Shown here: positions 1 through 4,867 of the stretch, piece after piece
Layout: each line of letters opens with the position of its first letter
How positions within the stretch are numbered: the stretch's first letter is position 1
Position numbers and translations under genes: made by a program
Assembly (NCBI GenBank): GCA_038046265.1
Contig: JBBSWN010000031.1
Coordinates: forward strand, 1-14,441
Direction: 5' to 3'
Origin: JAGWAC01 sp038046265
GTDB lineage: Archaea; Nanobdellota; Nanobdellia; SCGC-AAA011-G17; JACPIM01
Length of the DNA stretch: 14,441 nucleotides
The notes under the pieces: model-generated
The model's database searches: none
What the model saw: the letters and a program-made list of their open reading frames with translations, nothing else
Told to the model about the DNA's origin: nothing

Positions 1-111
1 GATTTTATTAAATTAAAGAAACTAAAGAAATATTTAAATAGGGATGAAATTGAGCTTTTGAAAGAAATTGCCAATATTAAAAGGAAGAAAGATCCTTTAT
101 GGGGCATTTAG
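1..111 (+). CDS. 3' end of an unidentified gene (partial)
   Basis: An open frame enters from the left edge and gives 36 residues before a TAG stop at 109-111. The visible tail is lysine- and leucine-rich, predicted helical (KLKKLKKYLNRDEIELLKEI), and ends in a short DPLWGI segment. It reads in the same direction as rpS6e, 47 bases upstream of that start, so the two may be co-transcribed. I do not recognise the family from this fragment. The stop codon runs straight into a hairpin-forming sequence at 113-131. That the frame is coding rests only on its being open and its even charged/hydrophobic pattern. Confidence 0.55.
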   Translation, partial: DFIKLKKLKKYLNRDEIELLKEIANIKRKKDPLWGI

Positions 112-112
112 C

Positions 113-131
113 TTTTCTTTAGGAAAGAAAA
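113..131 (+). repeat. hairpin after stop codon, repeat-family related
   Basis: TTTTCTTT at 113-120 and AAAGAAAA at 124-131 are perfectly complementary over 8 bases, with loop AGG. The AGG loop, the T-rich first arm, and the position directly after a stop codon match the dispersed repeat seen at 551, 10361 and 11115. A purine-rich run (CCTAGGAAAAGAAAACG) follows up to rpS6e. It may act in 3'-end formation of the upstream gene; that role is inferred. Confidence 0.4.
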
Positions 132-158
132 CCTAGGAAAAGAAAACGAAAAGGAAAA

Positions 159-551
159 ATGGAATTTAAATTTGTGATAAGTGATCCGAAAACAGGAAAA
201 AGCTATCAGAAAGCTGTGAATAATGAGTGGTTTATTGGAAAGAAAATTGGAGACAAAGTAGAAGGGAATTTAATTGGCTTGAAAAATTTTGAGTTATTGA
301 TTACTGGAGGAAGTGATAAAGCTGGATTTCCAATGAGAAAAGGCGTTGATATTTCTGGAAGAAAAAAGATTTTATCAGGGAAAGGAACTGGTGTTAAAGT
401 TAAGGGAAAGGGCGCAAGGATAAGGAAGACTGTAAGAGGGAGTGTTATTTCTGACCAGATTGCACAAATTAATTTAAAAATTGAGAAACATGGAACTGAA
501 AACATTGATGCTTTATTAGGAAAGAAAGAAGAACCTAAGACTGCTCCTTAA
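159..551 (+). CDS. rps6e: 30S ribosomal protein S6e
   Basis: A 130-residue protein that matches archaeal S6e along its length. It has the N-terminal FKFVISDPKTGKSYQ segment, the central glycine-rich ITGGSDKAGFPMR block with GVDISGRKKILS, and the KGARIRKTVRGSVIS basic segment. S6e is a structural protein of the small ribosomal subunit shared by archaea and eukaryotes. The short archaeal form ends soon after the conserved core and lacks the long eukaryotic phosphorylated tail, as here. The ATG at 159 gives the expected N terminus and is preceded by a weak AAGG-type site. The gene converges on the minus-strand membrane-protein gene, with only 15 bases between the stops. Confidence 0.95.
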   Translation: MEFKFVISDPKTGKSYQKAVNNEWFIGKKIGDKVEGNLIGLKNFELLITGGSDKAGFPMRKGVDISGRKKILSGKGTGVKVKGKGARIRKTVRGSVISDQIAQINLKIEKHGTENIDALLGKKEEPKTAP

Positions 552-576
552 AACTTTTAAAAAAATTTAATTAAAA
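551..576 (+). repeat. dispersed hairpin repeat, degenerate copy at S6e stop
   Basis: AAACTTTT (551-558), AAA, AAAATTT (562-568), AATTAAAA (569-576). It differs from the clean copy at 1620-1646 by one missing G and a C-to-T change. It begins on the last base of the S6e TAA stop and extends into the stop region of the convergent gene. Because it is so A/T-rich, chance resemblance is possible for this copy taken alone. Confidence 0.45.
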
Positions 577-836
577 TAATTATTCTTTAATTTCTCATAA
601 ACAACTAAACCTAGTTTTATTAAAAGAAGAACAATAAAAATAGGCTTAAGGAAAAAAACAATTCCATTTCCGAAAATATCAGCTTTTGTTAAACATTGTT
701 TTGATTCACAGGCTGAATAATCTACAAATATATGTGAGATATGTATCCATAAGTATATTGAAATTATGAATAAAAAAAGAATTATTAAAAGTATATAAAA
801 ATTATTTAATTTTTTATTTTTTACCAGAATTATCAC
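567..836 (-). CDS. small two-helix membrane protein, unknown function
   Basis: An 89-residue protein with two strongly hydrophobic segments at about residues 12-33 and 56-78. The loop between them carries two cysteines (ACESKQC), and the C terminus is charged. I do not recognise the family. The start is a GTG at 836-834 that shares one base with the L10e stop (TAGTG), so translation may depend on ribosomes finishing L10e. It is the last gene of the minus-strand ribosomal block and converges on rpS6e. An oxidised cysteine pair in the loop is possible given the VKOR gene nearby, but this is inference. Confidence 0.6.
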   Translation of the reverse strand: MIILVKNKKLNNFYILLIILFLFIISIYLWIHISHIFVDYSACESKQCLTKADIFGNGIVFFLKPIFIVLLLIKLGLVVYEKLKNNYFN

Positions 837-1357
837 TACTTTAATTCTTTGATGTTGATTAAATAAGAACCAGGTAATCTTGGTCTTGCCAATGACATTG
901 CTTTTTTTGCTGTTTCCAAGTGTTCTTTGTTAACTGCAATTGACAATATTGTTTGACCTTTTTTTAACTGTGCTGCTACGCCAACTGGTTTTCCAAATGC
1001 ATTTGACATTCCAGGTGACATTCTGTCTGCTCCTGCTCCTGTCAACATTTTGTGCTCTCTTAGAATATGATGGGGAAAAACTCTTATTTGGAACAAGTAT
1101 TGTGAACCTAAGTTAATTTCTAGATGCCTGTTAACTACTTGACGAGCTGATTCAAGAGCATTATGCCTTATTTGCAAAGCTGCTTTTGGAGATAATTCAA
1201 TTTCATAGCTAAATTTCTTGAACAAGTCCCCCATTTTGAATTTTGCAATTTTATTAGGGGGAATTGCTTTAATAAAAGCTTTAGATTTAAACTTTGACTT
1301 TCTAGTGTAAGCTCTTTTTACTTTTCTATATGCTCTTCCTTTTCTTAATCCTGCCAT
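836..1357 (-). CDS. rpl10e: 50S ribosomal protein L10e (L16 family)
   Basis: A 173-residue protein with the archaeal/eukaryotic L10e pattern. The N terminus is basic (MAGLRKGRAYRKVKRAYTRK), followed by ALQIRHNALESARQVVNRHL, the FPHHILREHKMLTGAGADR loop, and GMSNAFGKPVGVAAQLKKGQ. L10e is the counterpart of bacterial L16. It sits near the peptidyl-transferase centre and tRNA elbow, and the loop around MLTGAGADR is its functionally important part. The start lies 1 base downstream of the L35Ae stop, so the two are translated as one unit. Length is normal for archaea. Confidence 0.95.
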   Translation of the reverse strand: MAGLRKGRAYRKVKRAYTRKSKFKSKAFIKAIPPNKIAKFKMGDLFKKFSYEIELSPKAALQIRHNALESARQVVNRHLEINLGSQYLFQIRVFPHHILREHKMLTGAGADRMSPGMSNAFGKPVGVAAQLKKGQTILSIAVNKEHLETAKKAMSLARPRLPGSYLINIKELK

Positions 1358-1358
1358 T

Positions 1359-1616
1359 TTAATTTATCTGTACTTTTTCTCCTAAACTTTGTCCGGGTAG
1401 GCCTTTTTCAAAAATAACTCTTAAAGCTCCTTTATTTCCGTGAGAACTTGCTACTTTTCCTAGGATTTCTTTTCCTGTTTTTGTTTTCCAGACTACTTTT
1501 TTACCTACTAATTTTTTAGAATCTTCTTTTTTTGTTATGTTGTTAACTAGAATAATCATTTGATTATTTGTCTGGACATGCCTGCTTCTTCTGAAATTTG
1601 CTATTAAGCCTTCCAT
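1359..1616 (-). CDS. rpl35ae: 50S ribosomal protein L35Ae
   Basis: An 85-residue protein. GLIANFRRSRHVQTNNQMI at the N terminus and GKKVVWKTKTGKEILGKV, HGNKGALRVIFEKGLPGQ at the C terminus are the hallmarks of L35Ae, a large-subunit protein found in eukaryotes and part of the archaea. Its presence supports an archaeal source. It heads the L35Ae-L10e-membrane protein cluster on the minus strand. Three bases upstream of its ATG lies a perfect dispersed hairpin repeat (1620-1646), which would form at the start of its message if the leader reaches that far. Confidence 0.93.
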   Translation of the reverse strand: MEGLIANFRRSRHVQTNNQMIILVNNITKKEDSKKLVGKKVVWKTKTGKEILGKVASSHGNKGALRVIFEKGLPGQSLGEKVQIN

Positions 1617-1619
1617 TTT

Positions 1620-1646
1620 AAACTTTTAAGAAAAGTTTAATCAAAA
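1620..1646 (+). repeat. dispersed hairpin repeat, clean copy
   Basis: AAACTTTT (1620-1627), AAG loop, AAAAGTTT (1631-1638), then AATCAAAA (1639-1646). The arms are perfect 8-base complements. The same arrangement, with one missing T and a GAG loop, occurs in the first tRNA-Gly intron (4712-4738). This copy lies in the leader side of L35Ae, only 3 bases from its start codon on the minus strand. Confidence 0.75.
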
Positions 1647-1683
1647 CTCTTCTAAACTTAACCAAGAAAATTGAGATACTGGA

Positions 1684-1691
1684 TATAAAAA
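1684..1691 (-). promoter_or_regulatory. candidate TATA box for the L35Ae operon
   Basis: On the minus strand this reads TTTTTATA, about 70 bases upstream of the L35Ae ATG. It would give a leader of roughly 40 bases containing the hairpin repeat. The 90-base gap between the nucleotidyltransferase gene and L35Ae makes a separate promoter plausible. Confidence 0.35.
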
Positions 1692-1706
1692 TCTTTGCTT
1701 TTATCT

Positions 1707-3515
1707 TTAAAAGTTAAGGATTAATTCTGTATCATTCCCAAATATTCTTTTTAAATCCGACATTGTGTTTTCGTTAATAGCCACTTTCTTTGGGTTTTTC
1801 ACTGTTTTTAAGAAATTTTCAAATTCTTTTAAGGAGCTTTCTTTTAATTCACCCAAGCAAGCATTATTTAGGAAAACTCCTTTTAACAGCTTGTCTTTCT
1901 GAGATAGGTCTTTTGTGATAAATGTTGTGTTGTCAATGATTAATACTTCACCTATTTTGTCTTTATTGTATTTTACCCTGAATTTTAATCTTTCAATGTC
2001 AAAGCTTCTTTTTCTCTGGACTATGTCAATTAATGTTCTCATGAACATGTTAGCTTCTTTTCTTATTTTTTCAACTTCCTGCTTTGTGATTTTTCCTTTT
2101 TCATAATCTTCTTTTGCCTTTACAACTGTTTTTAAAGTTCTCAGGAATTTTTCAGGAACTTTGCCTTGTTTTACTAATTCTTCAAAACCATCCAAGACAT
2201 TGTTTTTTCTTATGCTGTTAACATTAATTAAGTCCTGGGCTACAGAGACACAGCCTTCATAAAACTCAAGAACTTTTTTCTTTTCCGATTTTTCCTCTAT
2301 TTCCAAGAATAATTTATTCAGTCTTTTTAAATAATCATTAACATCTTTCAACAACTGGTCAACTTCTTTTCCTGAAATCTCTTTTGTTGTTCCATGTTCA
2401 ATTCCTTTAAAGTATCTGAAAGTCTTGTCTAAGATATCAACATATCTTTTTTCAAGCAGTTTTTCTTTTTTAACAAAAATGTCCATTAATAATTTTATAG
2501 TTTCTCTGTGAGTTGGGGGGGGGATGCCGTATAACATCAAAGCTGCCTGGGCTGGATTTAAAGTTGCATAATACAAATCTTCACCAACAACACTTAGTAA
2601 TTTTCCTTTTGCTCTTTGTATTAATTTATCTGCTATGTCCATGTGCATGTCAATTGCTTCTGGACTTGGCTTTATTCTGCCCATCTGTAACAATAATTTC
2701 CATGGCATGAAGACACCACGGTCATATAATGGAACACCGTCTCTTAAAAAAGTGAAGATTACAGGAGAAGCATCTTTCAAGCTTTCCCAGAAATCTGTCA
2801 ATATGTGAACTTGAATATGGAAGGCTTTATTTATGCCAGTTATTTTAGATGCATCATAACCAAGGCCAATAATTATGGCTCTTAATTTGTCTTTTAGTTC
2901 TATCCTGGACATTTTTTTAACATCAGTATCATCAACAACAATTAAAACATCAATATCATTTGATTTCTCTCCCCTAAACAAGGAACCTATGGCAACATAA
3001 CTTACAATGTATTTTTCAAATTTTTTCAAGGCCATTTTTTTATGGACTTCTGAAATCTTGAATGCTGCAAGAACATCTGCAGGATCATAGAAAATTGCTG
3101 ACAAAGCTATTGCTTCCAAAACTTCATATTTAGCATCAAAACAATTTTCCTTTAATTCTGACATTAACATTACTATTGCTTTGAAATTTGGATCTACTTC
3201 TTTTGCACTTTTTTCTATAATTGCTACTAATTTGTCTTTTAATTCATATTTTGACATTTTTTTGCTGTCAGAATCATCAACTAGAACTAAGATGCCTATT
3301 TCTTTTGGATTTTGCTTTTCTTTTTCTTCTTTTTGCTCTTCTGGATAATCTTCATCCAGAATTCTGCTGTTTGGAAGAACTGCTATACCAGTTATGTATT
3401 TATCAAATTTTTTAAGAATATCTTTCTTGAATTTCGATATGTTATTTTTAACTTCCTTGAATTTGTCTTTTAATTCTTCTGGAACTACTGCGTTTTGCTT
3501 CTTTTGTTCTTCCAT
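1707..3515 (-). CDS. tandem nucleotidyltransferase-fold protein with HEPN-like helical region
   Basis: A 602-residue protein built on a duplication. Residues about 160-260 form a Pol-beta-type nucleotidyltransferase domain with GS (177-178) and the NDIDVLIVVDD strand (D187, D189). Residues about 30-140 are a diverged copy. The shared tail is clear (VLVDDSDSKKMSKYELKDKL against IVVDDTDVKKMSRIELKDKL), but the active-site aspartates have become E72 and G74 and the GS pair is gone. Residues about 283-430 are helical and resemble the HEPN-type partner often paired with minimal nucleotidyltransferases. The Rx4-6H RNase motif is not evident. About 510-602 is an unrecognised C-terminal domain. The usual third carboxylate is not obvious in the working copy (HIQVHILTDFW). 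Substrate unknown. It lies upstream of L35Ae, separated by 90 bases. Confidence 0.75.
   Translation of the reverse strand: MEEQKKQNAVVPEELKDKFKEVKNNISKFKKDILKKFDKYITGIAVLPNSRILDEDYPEEQKEEKEKQNPKEIGILVLVDDSDSKKMSKYELKDKLVAIIEKSAKEVDPNFKAIVMLMSELKENCFDAKYEVLEAIALSAIFYDPADVLAAFKISEVHKKMALKKFEKYIVSYVAIGSLFRGEKSNDIDVLIVVDDTDVKKMSRIELKDKLRAIIIGLGYDASKITGINKAFHIQVHILTDFWESLKDASPVIFTFLRDGVPLYDRGVFMPWKLLLQMGRIKPSPEAIDMHMDIADKLIQRAKGKLLSVVGEDLYYATLNPAQAALMLYGIPPPTHRETIKLLMDIFVKKEKLLEKRYVDILDKTFRYFKGIEHGTTKEISGKEVDQLLKDVNDYLKRLNKLFLEIEEKSEKKKVLEFYEGCVSVAQDLINVNSIRKNNVLDGFEELVKQGKVPEKFLRTLKTVVKAKEDYEKGKITKQEVEKIRKEANMFMRTLIDIVQRKRSFDIERLKFRVKYNKDKIGEVLIIDNTTFITKDLSQKDKLLKGVFLNNACLGELKESSLKEFENFLKTVKNPKKVAINENTMSDLKRIFGNDTELILNF
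2515..2523. repeat. poly-G/C tract of 9 bases inside a coding region
   Basis: Nine consecutive G on the plus strand (nine C on the coding strand), encoding three of the prolines in GIPPPTHRE (residues 330-338) of the tandem nucleotidyltransferase. It is striking in such AT-rich sequence. A one-base slip here would truncate the protein's C-terminal half. Confidence 0.9.
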
Positions 3516-3555
3516 AGTTAAGAAAAGAAAAAGAGTATTTAAAACACTTTCGGAG

Positions 3556-3617
3556 AACGGCTTTAAAAAAAGCGTTCACGGAAAAAGAACCCTTTTAAGA
3601 AAAAGCTTCACCAAAAA
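3556..3617 (+). repeat. two tandem dispersed hairpin repeats
   Basis: Unit 1 (3556-3585) is AACGGCTTT, A-rich loop, AAAGCGTT, then CACGGAAAA. Unit 2 (about 3587-3617) is GAACCCTTTTAAG, AAAAAGC, TTCACCAAAA. Unit 1's second arm and tail (AAAGCGTTCACGGAAAA) recur exactly at 11148-11164. Both lie in the divergent gap between the nucleotidyltransferase gene (minus) and the Mth938-domain gene (plus). Confidence 0.6.
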
Positions 3618-3640
3618 AGAGTCTTGGAAAAGAAAATTAT

Positions 3641-3672
3641 GAGATAGGTTTAAAAATTCTAAACTATATCTC
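3641..3672 (+). promoter_or_regulatory. inverted repeat over the likely promoter of the Mth938-domain gene
   Basis: GAGATA (3641-3646) and GTTTA (3648-3652) pair with TAAAC (3660-3664) and TATCTC (3667-3672), with a small bulge. The arms flank a TATA-like TTTAAAAAT (3649-3657), and the repeat ends 6 bases before the ATG at 3679. The layout fits either an operator over the promoter or a leader hairpin; the sequence does not decide between them. Confidence 0.4.
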
Positions 3673-3678
3673 AGGGGA

Positions 3679-4023
3679 ATGGACAAAATTCAGGAATATA
3701 AGATAGGGTCTTTTATTATAGAAGGAAGGCAGTTTATTGGAAATGTAAAGATAGTTGAAGGAAAAGTCAGGTATTGGGAAAGACCTGAAAGCCAGAGCTT
3801 GGCAACTAAAGATCTTTTAGAAATGATAAACCAAGGGCCTGAATTTTTACTTATAGGAACTGGGGCTGCTGGATTGTTAAAAGTGCCTGAGTATATTAAA
3901 CAGGAGGCTGCTGGAAAAGGGATTTCTTTATTTATAGGGAAAACCCAGGATATGGTAAAAAAGTTTAATGATCTTAATGCCCAGAAAAAGAAAGTTAATG
4001 CTATTTTATGTGCGGGGAGTTAA
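3679..4023 (+). CDS. Mth938-like domain protein (DUF498 family)
   Basis: A 114-residue single-domain protein. YKIGSFIIEGRQFIGNVKI, VRYWERPESQSL, LLIGTGAAGLLKVP and the C-terminal VNAILCAGS are the conserved blocks of the Mth938 domain. The family occurs in archaea, bacteria and eukaryotes (AAMDC, NDUFAF3). Its biochemical role in archaea is not settled. The ATG at 3679 gives the complete domain, with a TATA-like box about 25 bases upstream suggesting a nearly leaderless message. AGGGG lies only 1 base from the ATG, too close for a normal ribosome site. The tRNA-Val promoter overlaps the space right after the stop. Confidence 0.88.
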   Translation: MDKIQEYKIGSFIIEGRQFIGNVKIVEGKVRYWERPESQSLATKDLLEMINQGPEFLLIGTGAAGLLKVPEYIKQEAAGKGISLFIGKTQDMVKKFNDLNAQKKKVNAILCAGS

Positions 4024-4024
4024 G

Positions 4025-4032
4025 TTTAAATA
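4025..4032 (+). promoter_or_regulatory. TATA box of tRNA-Val
   Basis: TTTAAATA centred about 30 bases upstream of the mature tRNA 5' end. The same AGTTTAAATA sequence precedes tRNA-Gly at the same distance, which supports both calls. Confidence 0.6.
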
Positions 4033-4058
4033 GGATTTTAGTTGAGATTTCTTCTTAT

Positions 4059-4147
4059 GGGCCGGTGGTCTAGTGGCTAATTTCAAATCCACAAATGACA
4101 AGACGTTTACACCGTCTAGATCGAAGGTTCAAATCCTTCTCGGCCCA
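4059..4147 (+). tRNA. tRNA-Val (anticodon UAC) with a 16-base D-loop intron
   Basis: Acceptor arm GGGCCGG pairs with TCGGCCC (4140-4146), and A4147 is the discriminator. Anticodon stem AGACG/CGTCT encloses loop TTTACAC, giving UAC. T arm is GAAGG, TTCAAAT, CCTTC. The D loop is too long unless 16 bases (4079-4094) are removed. Folding gives a clean BHB: central helix GTGG (4073-4076) with CCAC (4089-4092), bulges CT|A and AA|A, and a small inner hairpin. Removing 4079-4094 leaves 73 bases with D arm GTCT...TGAC. The 3' CCA is not encoded, consistent with the CCA-adding enzyme in this window. Confidence 0.93.
4079..4094 (+). other. BHB intron of tRNA-Val, 16 bases, D loop
   Basis: Boundaries come from the rule that each 3-base bulge is cut after its second base, either side of a 4-bp central helix. 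This register gives four Watson-Crick pairs (GUGG/CCAC). Shifting by one base in the direction tested breaks the helix. The inner stem is AUU/AAU with a UCA loop. The insertion lies between positions 20a and 21. Confidence 0.8.
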
Positions 4148-4155
4148 TTTTAACC

Positions 4156-4160
4156 TTTTT
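4156..4160 (+). terminator. T-run after tRNA-Val
   Basis: Five T, 9 bases past the tRNA 3' end, plus an earlier run of four (4148-4151). This is typical of intrinsic archaeal termination after tRNA genes; the run is short. Confidence 0.35.
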
Positions 4161-4168
4161 GCGAAAAT

Positions 4169-4246
4169 GTCACAAGTTTCTAACTTTGACATAGGTTCAA
4201 CAAAGTTGAACCAAAGCGTTAACGGAAAATGAAAAGTTTAATCAAA
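4169..4246 (+). repeat. compound inverted repeats in the tRNA-Val to VKOR gap
   Basis: TGTCA (4169-4173) pairs with TGACA (4187-4191). GGTTCAAC (4194-4201) pairs with GTTGAACC (4205-4212) around an AAA loop. AAAGCGTTAACGGAAAA (4213-4229) matches the repeat tail at 3569-3585 and 11148-11164 with a single A-for-C change. AAAAGTTTAATCAAA (4232-4246) matches the second arm and tail of the copy at 1631-1645. The region looks like fused repeat units. Confidence 0.55.
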
Positions 4247-4252
4247 GAATTA

Positions 4253-4630
4253 TTATAAAGAAACAATTAAGAGAAGAATATTTATTAGGTAAATAAATGT
4301 GCATATTAGACAAAAATTTTTTAATTTAAAAAAAGAGAGATAAGCAAGATAAATGCTACCAAGAAAACTCAGAACAGCCAAATAAAATATGTAATTCTGA
4401 AAGTTGAAGGCAGCAAGAACAAATATCAAAATATAGAAAAAGATGCCTGCTAAAGAATTTGAAAAACCTGCAACATGGCTGTATTTACTTGAAAATGTTT
4501 TTGAACATGAAACTTCTTTGTTAAAGTCACAAAGTGCTTTGTACTTTTTGTGTTTTTTTATATTTTGCTCTGTTTTAAAAGCATAAACAGACAACAGAAA
4601 ACCAAGAACTGCTAGTATTTGAATTGACAT
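4253..4630 (-). CDS. vitamin K epoxide reductase (VKOR) family membrane thiol oxidoreductase
   Basis: A 125-residue membrane protein with four hydrophobic segments (about 3-18, 60-76, 80-100, 108-124). It has the VKOR signature: C34 and C42 in the extracytoplasmic loop (CDFNKEVSC), a conserved serine at 57 in the GFSNSLAG stretch, and the CLIC motif (C107, C110) at the start of the last helix. VKOR homologues in archaea and bacteria reoxidise a DsbA-like partner and pass electrons to quinone, so this enzyme probably supports disulfide formation outside the membrane. No thioredoxin-like partner is fused or adjacent. The ATG at 4630 lies 23-30 bases from the shared TATA box, so the message is likely leaderless. 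Confidence 0.85.
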   Translation of the reverse strand: MSIQILAVLGFLLSVYAFKTEQNIKKHKKYKALCDFNKEVSCSKTFSSKYSHVAGFSNSLAGIFFYILIFVLAAFNFQNYIFYLAVLSFLGSIYLAYLSFFKLKNFCLICTFIYLINILLLIVSL

Positions 4631-4652
4631 AGAAAAAAGTTAATTGATAAAG

Positions 4653-4660
4653 TTTAAATA
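4653..4660. promoter_or_regulatory. shared TATA region for tRNA-Gly (+) and VKOR (-)
   Basis: TTTAAATA on the plus strand lies 26-33 bases before tRNA-Gly. The same bases on the minus strand read TATTTAAA, 23-30 bases before the VKOR ATG. The core TTTAAA is its own complement, so one site may serve both directions. Confidence 0.5.
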
Positions 4661-4707
4661 CATTTGGTATAGGAAAAGAATTAAAGCGCTAGTAGTATAG
4701 TGGTTAG

Positions 4708-4748
4708 TCTTAAACTTTTGAGAAAAGTTAATCAAAAATAAGGACTAA
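4708..4748 (+). other. BHB intron 1 of tRNA-Gly, D arm
   Basis: Central helix GGTT (4702-4705) pairs with GACT (4743-4746), two pairs being G-U. Bulges are AG|T and AA|T. Inner helix CTTA (4709-4712) pairs with TAAG (4739-4742). The other registers tried break the central helix. Most of the intron is a copy of the dispersed hairpin repeat (4712-4738). Confidence 0.7.
4712..4738 (+). repeat. dispersed hairpin repeat inside tRNA-Gly intron 1
   Basis: AAACTTTT (4712-4719), GAG, AAAAGTT (4723-4729), AATCAAAAA (4730-4738). It differs from the clean copy at 1620-1646 only by the loop base, one missing T and an extra trailing A. Confidence 0.7.
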
Positions 4749-4763
4749 TATATGGCCTTGCCA

Positions 4764-4820
4764 ATAAGCTTTTAGGAAAAGCTTAAGCAAAAACTAAGCA
4801 AAAACTAAAAGAAAGCAATG
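4764..4820 (+). other. BHB intron 2 of tRNA-Gly, canonical 37/38 position
   Basis: Central helix TTGC (4758-4761) pairs with GCAA (4815-4818) with four Watson-Crick pairs. Bulges are CA|A (4762-4764) and TG|A (4819-4821). The outer helix is the anticodon stem. Cutting after the second bulge base gives exactly 4764-4820. About two thirds of the intron is the dispersed repeat at 4766-4804. Confidence 0.88.
4766..4804 (+). repeat. dispersed hairpin repeat inside tRNA-Gly intron 2
   Basis: AAGCTTTT (4766-4773), AGG, AAAAGCTT (4777-4784), AAGCAAAAA, then CTAAGCAAAAA. This is nearly identical over about 38 bases to the copy at 10361-10399 following the DUF1653 gene; the differences are one missing A, two extra bases and one substitution. 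Confidence 0.8.
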
Positions 4821-4867
4821 AGGCTATGACCTGGGTTCGAGCCCCAGCTAGCGCATATTTTTTAAAA

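Larger units (their letters stand above)
4686..4855 (+). tRNA. tRNA-Gly (anticodon GCC) with two introns
   Basis: Acceptor GCGCTAG pairs with CTAGCGC (4848-4854), discriminator A4855. T arm is CTGGG, TTCGAGC, CCCAG. Anticodon stem TGGCC (4753-4757) pairs with GGCTA (4822-4826); loop TTGCCA plus A4821 gives anticodon GCC. Intron 1 (4708-4748, 41 bases) interrupts the D arm. Intron 2 (4764-4820, 57 bases) sits at the canonical 37/38 position. Both fold into BHB motifs. Removing them leaves 22 + 15 + 35 = 72 bases. The restored D arm reads AGTGGTTAGTATA, with a T13-G22 pair. mtnP begins 12 bases downstream, with a T6 run (4858-4863) between. Confidence 0.93.

Noticed and set aside
206..505. Minus-strand reading frame across rpS6e
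   Set aside because: Antisense shadow of a clearly identified ribosomal protein; hydrophobic composition is typical of such shadows.
4826..4867. N-terminal extension of mtnP starting at 4826
   Set aside because: Its 14 extra codons lie inside tRNA-Gly and its trailer and encode nothing conserved; the family N terminus begins at 4868.
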